DNA from: Chitinophaga pinensis
GTDB taxonomy: Bacteria > Pseudomonadota > Gammaproteobacteria > Burkholderiales > SG8-41
Assembly: GCA_943329075.2 (NCBI GenBank)
Contig: CALQCM020000009.1
Location: forward strand, 1-64,000
DNA length: 64,000 nt
Direction of reading: 5' to 3'
Part shown: one piece after another, positions 60,068-64,000 of the stretch
Layout of the letters: the number at the start of each line of letters is the position of its first letter
How positions within the stretch are numbered: position 1 is the first letter of the stretch
Made by a program: the position numbers and the translations under genes
The notes under the pieces: model-generated
Databases searched by the model: none
What the model was told of the DNA's origin: nothing
What the model saw: the letters and a program-made list of their open reading frames with translations, nothing else

Positions 60068-61723
60068 TCATCGGCGCGGCGGGGTGCGCACGAACACGCG
60101 TTCGGTGTCGCGCGCGATCAGTAGCATCGGCAGATTGGCCTTCTGCAGTTGTTCGTACATATCGGGCCCCATCACCGCCAGCGCGTACGGCTGTGCATTC
60201 CAGATCGGCTCGAAAGCCTTGATCGTCGGTATCCAGTGCTGTGGCTCGTGTTCGAGGCCGAAGGCCATTTCGTCCTGATATTCGACCAGCGTCAGCGTGC
60301 GCTTGAGATAAAACGGCAGCGTCTGTTCGTAACTGCCGATGCTGTAAAAAGGCGTTGCCGGTGTGAGGTCGGGTGGCAGCTTTTTTACCAAGTGGTAAGT
60401 CGAGTGCGCCGGCGACAAGGCGTCTTCGCTGGTGACTGCGAGCTGTGTGGTTGCCAATCCGGTAAAAGCGCTGATCACGATTGCCGCATGCGTTTTGCCG
60501 CGCCAGCCGAGCGTGATAGCGGCGAGCATGCCGGCGAGCAATGTTGCTGCCGCCATATACAGCCAGGGCATTTGCGCGCGATAGAGTTCGGCCGGAATCG
60601 CCGCCGAGGCCAGGCGTTCCGTAAATTGCGTGGCGTAGAGGCCGGCCGCAGCCAGCAGCGCGATCGGCAGCAGTTGCAGGGCCAGCGTGCGGCCGCGGAT
60701 TTCAGCAAGGCGTGCGCCCATCAGCAGGGCGAGTGCCGGAAAGATCGGCAGAATGTACGACGGCAGTTTGGAACCCGAGACGGAAAAGAACACGAAGATG
60801 AAGCCGGCCCAGATCAGCAGAAACAGCGTTGCGTTGAATTCACGCACCCGTTCGCGTTTGGCCGCCGCAAACAGTGAATCGAACAGCGTCACGATCCACG
60901 GCAGGATGCCGAGCAGCAGAATTGGAATGAAGTAGTACCACGGCTGATAACGCTGGTGCACGGTCGAGGTGTAGCGCTGGAAATGCTCGTGGATGAAAAA
61001 GAAATGCGGGAATTCCGGGTTGGCCAGTGAAACGGCAACGAACCATGGCGCGCTGACGGCGCAGAAAATGAGGCCGCCACTGAAGAGATGCAAACGGCGC
61101 AACAGGCCGAAATCGCGTTTGACCAGCATATATAAAACAACCACGGCGCCGGGCAGCACGATGCCGACCAGACCCTTGCTCAATACCGCCAGCGCACAGG
61201 CGGCGGCGGCGACCTGCATCCAGCGCTTTTGCGATCGCGGGCTGCCGCGTGGATCGAGGCCGAGCAACACGCCGACCATGGCTAGCGCCATGAAAAAGGC
61301 GAGTCCCATGTCGAGTGTCAAAATGTGCGCCATGCCCGCATAGAGCAGGCTGCTGCCAAGCACCAGCGCAGCGTAGAAACCCGCTGCCACGCCATACAGT
61401 CGCGCGCCGGCAAAGAAGATCAGCAGCAGTCCGGCGAAGCCGGTGACGGCCGGCCAAATGCGCGCGGTCCATTCGTGTTCGCCGAAGACCTTGTAAGCGG
61501 CCGCCGTCGTCCAGTATTGCAGCGCGGGTTTTTCAAAATACTTGATGCCGTTGAGTCGCGGTGTCACCCAGTCGCCGGACTGCGCCATGTAACGCGGAAT
61601 CTCGGAATAGCGGCCCTCGTCGGAGAGTGCCAGCTTGCGGTAATCGAGATTGGCGCACCAGATCAGCAGTGCGGCGATGAGGATGAGCCACCAGCCGCGC
61701 GTGGCGCGTGTGGGCGATGACAT
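60068..61723 (-). CDS. arnT: ArnT-like lipid A glycosyltransferase (GT83/PMT_2)
   Basis: 551 residues with about a dozen transmembrane helices. The periplasmic first loop carries the acidic motif of ArnT/PMT enzymes (LALSDEGRYSEIPRYMAQSG), followed by NGIKYFEKPALQYW. A soluble periplasmic C-terminal part starts near 450. It moves the aminosugar from undecaprenyl phosphate to lipid A. The start is the ATG at 61723; a TTG at 61747 is only four bases after the predicted transcription start and less likely. No Shine-Dalgarno is seen. First gene of the arn-like operon. Confidence 0.85.
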   Translation of the reverse strand: MSSPTRATRGWWLILIAALLIWCANLDYRKLALSDEGRYSEIPRYMAQSGDWVTPRLNGIKYFEKPALQYWTTAAAYKVFGEHEWTARIWPAVTGFAGLLLIFFAGARLYGVAAGFYAALVLGSSLLYAGMAHILTLDMGLAFFMALAMVGVLLGLDPRGSPRSQKRWMQVAAAACALAVLSKGLVGIVLPGAVVVLYMLVKRDFGLLRRLHLFSGGLIFCAVSAPWFVAVSLANPEFPHFFFIHEHFQRYTSTVHQRYQPWYYFIPILLLGILPWIVTLFDSLFAAAKRERVREFNATLFLLIWAGFIFVFFSVSGSKLPSYILPIFPALALLMGARLAEIRGRTLALQLLPIALLAAAGLYATQFTERLASAAIPAELYRAQMPWLYMAAATLLAGMLAAITLGWRGKTHAAIVISAFTGLATTQLAVTSEDALSPAHSTYHLVKKLPPDLTPATPFYSIGSYEQTLPFYLKRTLTLVEYQDEMAFGLEHEPQHWIPTIKAFEPIWNAQPYALAVMGPDMYEQLQKANLPMLLIARDTERVFVRTPPRR

Positions 61724-61757
61724 CGAGGTGGGCGGGGAACCGTTCAAATGGGGGACG

Positions 61758-61766
61758 ATTATACCA
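61758..61766 (-). promoter_or_regulatory. Extended -10 promoter of the arn-like operon
   Basis: On the minus strand TGGTATAAT (61766-61758) is a perfect extended -10 element. There is no recognisable -35, which extended -10 promoters can lack. Transcription would start near 61751, leaving about 28 leader bases before the arnT ATG. Confidence 0.65.
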
Positions 61767-61801
61767 GCCGCTGCGTTATTCCCGCCGCGTTGCTGCCCGA
61801 G

Positions 61802-61830
61802 GGGGCCGGTGATGGCGGGGTGCCGGCCCC
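61802..61830. terminator. GC-rich hairpin between the cyclase and arnT
   Basis: GGGGCCGG (61802-61809) pairs with CCGGCCCC (61823-61830). It lies 14 bases past the cyclase stop codon and upstream of the arnT promoter. A terminator role for the cyclase gene is plausible, but no T-run follows on the minus strand. Confidence 0.4.
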
Positions 61831-61843
61831 GCGCCGCGAACCA

Positions 61844-62758
61844 CTAGACGGTGCTCGACTGTCCCGGCAGCTCGCAACGGAAGCGGATCTCCGCAACGTC
61901 GGGCCGCGTTTTCGGCGAATCGCCGAAGGCGATCCGGCCCTCGCCATAGAGCATGAACTCCGCGCGGCGCACGGCGATTTCCTTCTGGTCGCTGAAGGTG
62001 ATGTAGGTGCCGTTGGTGCTTTGATCGATCAGCACGAAGTGATCTTTGCGTTTTTCGATGCGGGCGTGGTTGCGCGACGCCATCGGGTCTTCGATCACCA
62101 CGTCGTTGGTCGCATCGCGACCGAGCTTCACCGATTCGCGGAAAACGAAATTTCTGTTCTGGTAGGTGATATGCAGGCGCGGTTCGACGAGATTCGCCAT
62201 GGCACCGGGGCGCCCCGACAGGTGCGTGTCCGTGCCCGAGTCCTGCCAGGCGATTTCGTGCACGTCGATCGCCTGTTCCTTGCCCTTGACCGGCATGGCG
62301 GCGAGTTTGCGCACGCGAAAATTCAGTTCCGGTGACAGTTGCGCCGCGGCGGCCGCGGTGATCGCAATATGGCTGGCCGTTGCCATCGAGGCAATGCGGC
62401 CGGCAATGTGCACGGTGTCGCCGAAAACCTCCTTGCCCTCGCGCAACACATAGCCGCAGTGAAAGCCGACGCGGATGGTCAGCTTTGCGCGGCCTTTTTG
62501 CGGTGGGCGGTAGGTGATGCGTTTCTGCATTTCGCAGGCCGCCAGCGCGGCCGAATCAGCGCCCTGGAAGGCGCACATCATGCCGTCGCCGATATTTTTG
62601 ACGACCCAGCCGCCGAATTTGAGCGTCACTTCGGTCAGGACCTGCATGCAATCCTTGATCTGGCCGAAGGCGCCGGTGTCGCCCATCTGCTCGTAGAGTC
62701 GTGTGCTGTCGCTGACGTCCGCGTAAAGAACCGCCAGCATGACCCGCTCCGAAGTCAC
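61844..62758 (-). CDS. Class III adenylate/guanylate cyclase fused to an FHA domain
   Basis: 304 residues from the GTG at 62758 (GGAG nine bases upstream); an ATG at 62740 is an alternative. The cyclase domain (about 5-180) has the first metal Asp in YADVSDSTRLYEQ and the second in NIGDGMMCAF, with FGDTVHIAGRIAS following. A C-terminal FHA domain (about 200-290) shows LGRDATNDVV, SRNHARI and TNGTYI, the phosphothreonine-binding signature. The signal would be a phosphoprotein sensed by FHA and an output of cAMP or cGMP, but the substrate-selecting residues are not certain. No membrane anchor. The N-terminal extension to 62899 is rejected. Confidence 0.87.
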   Translation of the reverse strand: MTSERVMLAVLYADVSDSTRLYEQMGDTGAFGQIKDCMQVLTEVTLKFGGWVVKNIGDGMMCAFQGADSAALAACEMQKRITYRPPQKGRAKLTIRVGFHCGYVLREGKEVFGDTVHIAGRIASMATASHIAITAAAAAQLSPELNFRVRKLAAMPVKGKEQAIDVHEIAWQDSGTDTHLSGRPGAMANLVEPRLHITYQNRNFVFRESVKLGRDATNDVVIEDPMASRNHARIEKRKDHFVLIDQSTNGTYITFSDQKEIAVRRAEFMLYGEGRIAFGDSPKTRPDVAEIRFRCELPGQSSTV

Positions 62759-63068
62759 GTTGTGGCGCTCCGTTGCCGCAGTCGGCGGTTGCTGCCGCCC
62801 GGCATCGCGTGGGGTACGGATGTCCCGAGGCCGCAACGGCGATCCGGCAAGTTCATCGCGATGGTCACTCAGGGTGGCCGGCATGATGGTCCAATGCACG
62901 GGCGCGCGACCGCGTCACGGATTTGCAATTGCATTTCGACTGCAGATGGCACATGATTTTGTAACGGTCCGAAAAAGCGGTAATAGTTGGCATTTGCCGC
63001 CCTATACATACAGCAGCCGGCGGTCCGGCGCGAGGTCGGAAGTCACACTTTGTGGCATTGGAGCACGG
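62759..63068. other. Divergent intergenic region, about 310 bases
   Basis: The region between the cyclase start and the small gene at 63069. It is less GC-rich around 62920-63010 and should hold both promoters. TTGGCA at 62987 and TATACA at 63003 are only 10 bases apart, too close for a normal promoter. I see no further gene, repeat or RNA here. Confidence 0.5.
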
Positions 63069-63365
63069 ATGAAATTCAGTTTATCGGTCCTGAAACGGGG
63101 CCCCGGGGCGCAAAACGCCGTCCGCGAGATCGGCGCCTACGATAGTCTTGAGGACGCGGTGGTTGCGGCCAGGCAGGCGGTCGATGAGACGCTACAGCGG
63201 CTTTACGTGGCCGGCATGCAGCCGGACCAGCTGCTCGGGAGCTACCGCCAGGTGGCCGAGACGCCCTGCATCATGCGGGACGACGAACAAACCATGAACG
63301 CCAGCAGCTTCAATCATTTCCAGTTCGCCAAAACGCGCTGTGAAGAAATCTGCGCGACGCAGTAG
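63069..63365 (+). CDS. Small hypothetical protein, 98 aa
   Basis: Not recognised. The ATG at 63069 follows GGAGCACGG; the reading frame extends upstream to 62739 but only opposite the cyclase gene. The protein MKFSLSVLKRGPGAQNAVRE has an alpha-beta feel: a first strand, then DSLEDAVVAARQAVDETLQR as a helix and a final polar segment. No export signal. It converges directly on the mnmH stop codon with no gap, so its terminator would lie inside mnmH. Confidence 0.6.
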   Translation: MKFSLSVLKRGPGAQNAVREIGAYDSLEDAVVAARQAVDETLQRLYVAGMQPDQLLGSYRQVAETPCIMRDDEQTMNASSFNHFQFAKTRCEEICATQ

Positions 63366-64000
63366 TCAAGCCTGCGGTTTTTCGGCGCCGGCCACGCACT
63401 GCGCGGCGAGACGCTCGAAATCGGCGTCGCTGTCCGCTTCAACCCTGAGCTGCAGGCCCTGCGCGAGGCGCGGATAGTGGTCGAGGATGGAGCGCGTGTA
63501 GGCCGGGTCGTAGTGCAGTTCGAGCAGTTCGCGCACCAGCGTCGTGTCGTCGCCGGCGACCGATAGCGCCTTCCAGGCATTGATGCGTTCGTGCCCGTGC
63601 AATTGCACCAGGCAATCGAGTTTCGCGCCGAGCGCGGCGGAGTCGCGCACGAAGTGATCGTATTCCTGCATCAGCATCGGCACGCGCAGATCGGTGGCCG
63701 CTTCAAGGTGGATACAGTCGCTGGACCACATCGCCTCGATCAACGCTTCGGGCGTGCGCAGGTTGCCGATTTTTTTGCTCTCCGATTCGACGAACACCGG
63801 CCTGGCGGCGTCAAAATTGCGCAATGCATGCCAGACCAGGCTTTCGAACATTTTCTGCGCGGGTTGCGGGGCGTCCGGCAGGTTGCCCAGCACCGAGCCG
63901 CGGTGCGCCGCCAGTGCCTCGAGATCGAGCACTTGCGCGCCGGCTTTGTCGAGTGCGCGCAGCAGGCGGCTTTTACCCGAGCCGGTCAGCCCGCAGATGA
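63366..64000 (-). CDS. mnmH: tRNA 2-selenouridine synthase / geranyltransferase MnmH (SelU), 3' part
   Basis: Truncated by the right window edge; about 210 C-terminal residues are seen. The frame continues past the GTG at 63932 to the edge and reads GLTGSGKSRLLRALDKAGAQ, the P-loop of the C-terminal ATPase-like domain, then VLDLEALAAHRGSVLGNLPD, a hallmark of MnmH. The rhodanese domain must lie outside the window. MnmH converts 2-thiouridine at tRNA position 34 to 2-selenouridine by way of geranylation. ESESKKIGNLRTPEALIEAM is also typical. The sequence ends in AEKPQA. Confidence 0.88.
   Translation of the reverse strand, partial: ICGLTGSGKSRLLRALDKAGAQVLDLEALAAHRGSVLGNLPDAPQPAQKMFESLVWHALRNFDAARPVFVESESKKIGNLRTPEALIEAMWSSDCIHLEAATDLRVPMLMQEYDHFVRDSAALGAKLDCLVQLHGHERINAWKALSVAGDDTTLVRELLELHYDPAYTRSILDHYPRLAQGLQLRVEADSDADFERLAAQCVAGAEKPQA

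Noticed and set aside
62987..63008. TTGGCA and TATACA as a promoter for the small gene at 63069
   Set aside because: The spacer is only 10 bases, too short for sigma-70.

Overview
The window looks like chromosomal DNA from a GC-rich betaproteobacterium, probably Burkholderiales-like. This rests on gene content: eight Bug/TctC-type periplasmic binding proteins, a FadR-type GntR regulator, DoxX, YgiQ, an IscS-type cysteine desulfurase and an MnmH-type protein. It is an inference from families, not a taxonomic assignment. No rRNA, tRNA, CRISPR array, transposase or phage gene was seen.

Layout. (1) 1-4.5 kb: a small hypothetical gene with its own terminator, a PLP-dependent serine/threonine dehydratase, a membrane-anchored spermidine-synthase-like protein, and an alpha/beta hydrolase that has lost its nucleophilic serine. 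(2) 4.5-5.6 kb: a FadR-family repressor and a 410-bp divergent control region holding a palindrome, a 15-bp direct repeat and a good sigma-70 promoter. (3) 5.6-39.7 kb: an unbroken run of same-strand catabolic genes. It holds DoxX, an NMT1-like binding protein, two FrsA/DHPON-hydrolase-like hydrolases, seven orphan Bug receptors, three LVIVD propeller proteins, two M24-fold proteins without a normal metal site, 2-oxoacid dehydrogenase E1alpha/E1beta/E2 without E3, two exported amidohydrolases, a HIBADH-like dehydrogenase, a nitrilase coupled to a propeller fusion protein, an aldo/keto reductase, an FMN 2-hydroxyacid oxidase and a two-subunit molybdenum hydroxylase. The larger gaps in the run hold short repeats (heptamer and octamer arrays, GGGTGGGCA cloverleaf elements, an inverted pair of 88-bp elements around one Bug gene). 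(4) 39.8-42.5 kb: an eighth, divergent Bug gene, an ATP-grasp ligase and a 214-bp sequence present twice in direct orientation. (5) 48.4-42.5 kb, minus strand: a tightly packed operon of an aconitase-family pair (LeuC/LeuD-like but with altered motifs), a YgiB/YgiC/DUF350 set and the radical-SAM protein YgiQ. (6) 48.5-55.6 kb: housekeeping and stress genes (a secreted hypothetical, DsbC, cysteine desulfurase with a small partner, an atypical SDR abutting a membrane transporter, a PIN-PhoH ATPase, a BCP peroxiredoxin). (7) 61.7-55.7 kb, minus strand: a lipid A-type aminosugar operon (ArnT, small flippase subunit, ArnC, split ArnA, ArnD) without ArnB, behind an extended -10 promoter. (8) To the right edge: an FHA-coupled class III nucleotide cyclase, a small hypothetical gene and the 3' part of mnmH.

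How the genes may work together. The 34-kb run looks like a regulated degradation programme: extracytoplasmic capture of carboxylated compounds, C-N hydrolysis (amidohydrolases, nitrilase), ring or aldehyde hydroxylation (Mo/Fe-S enzyme), C-C hydrolysis, alcohol and hydroxyacid oxidation, and oxidative decarboxylation to an acyl-CoA. The substrate cannot be read from sequence. Several enzymes carry substitutions at key positions, which I list separately because they change what should be predicted for them.
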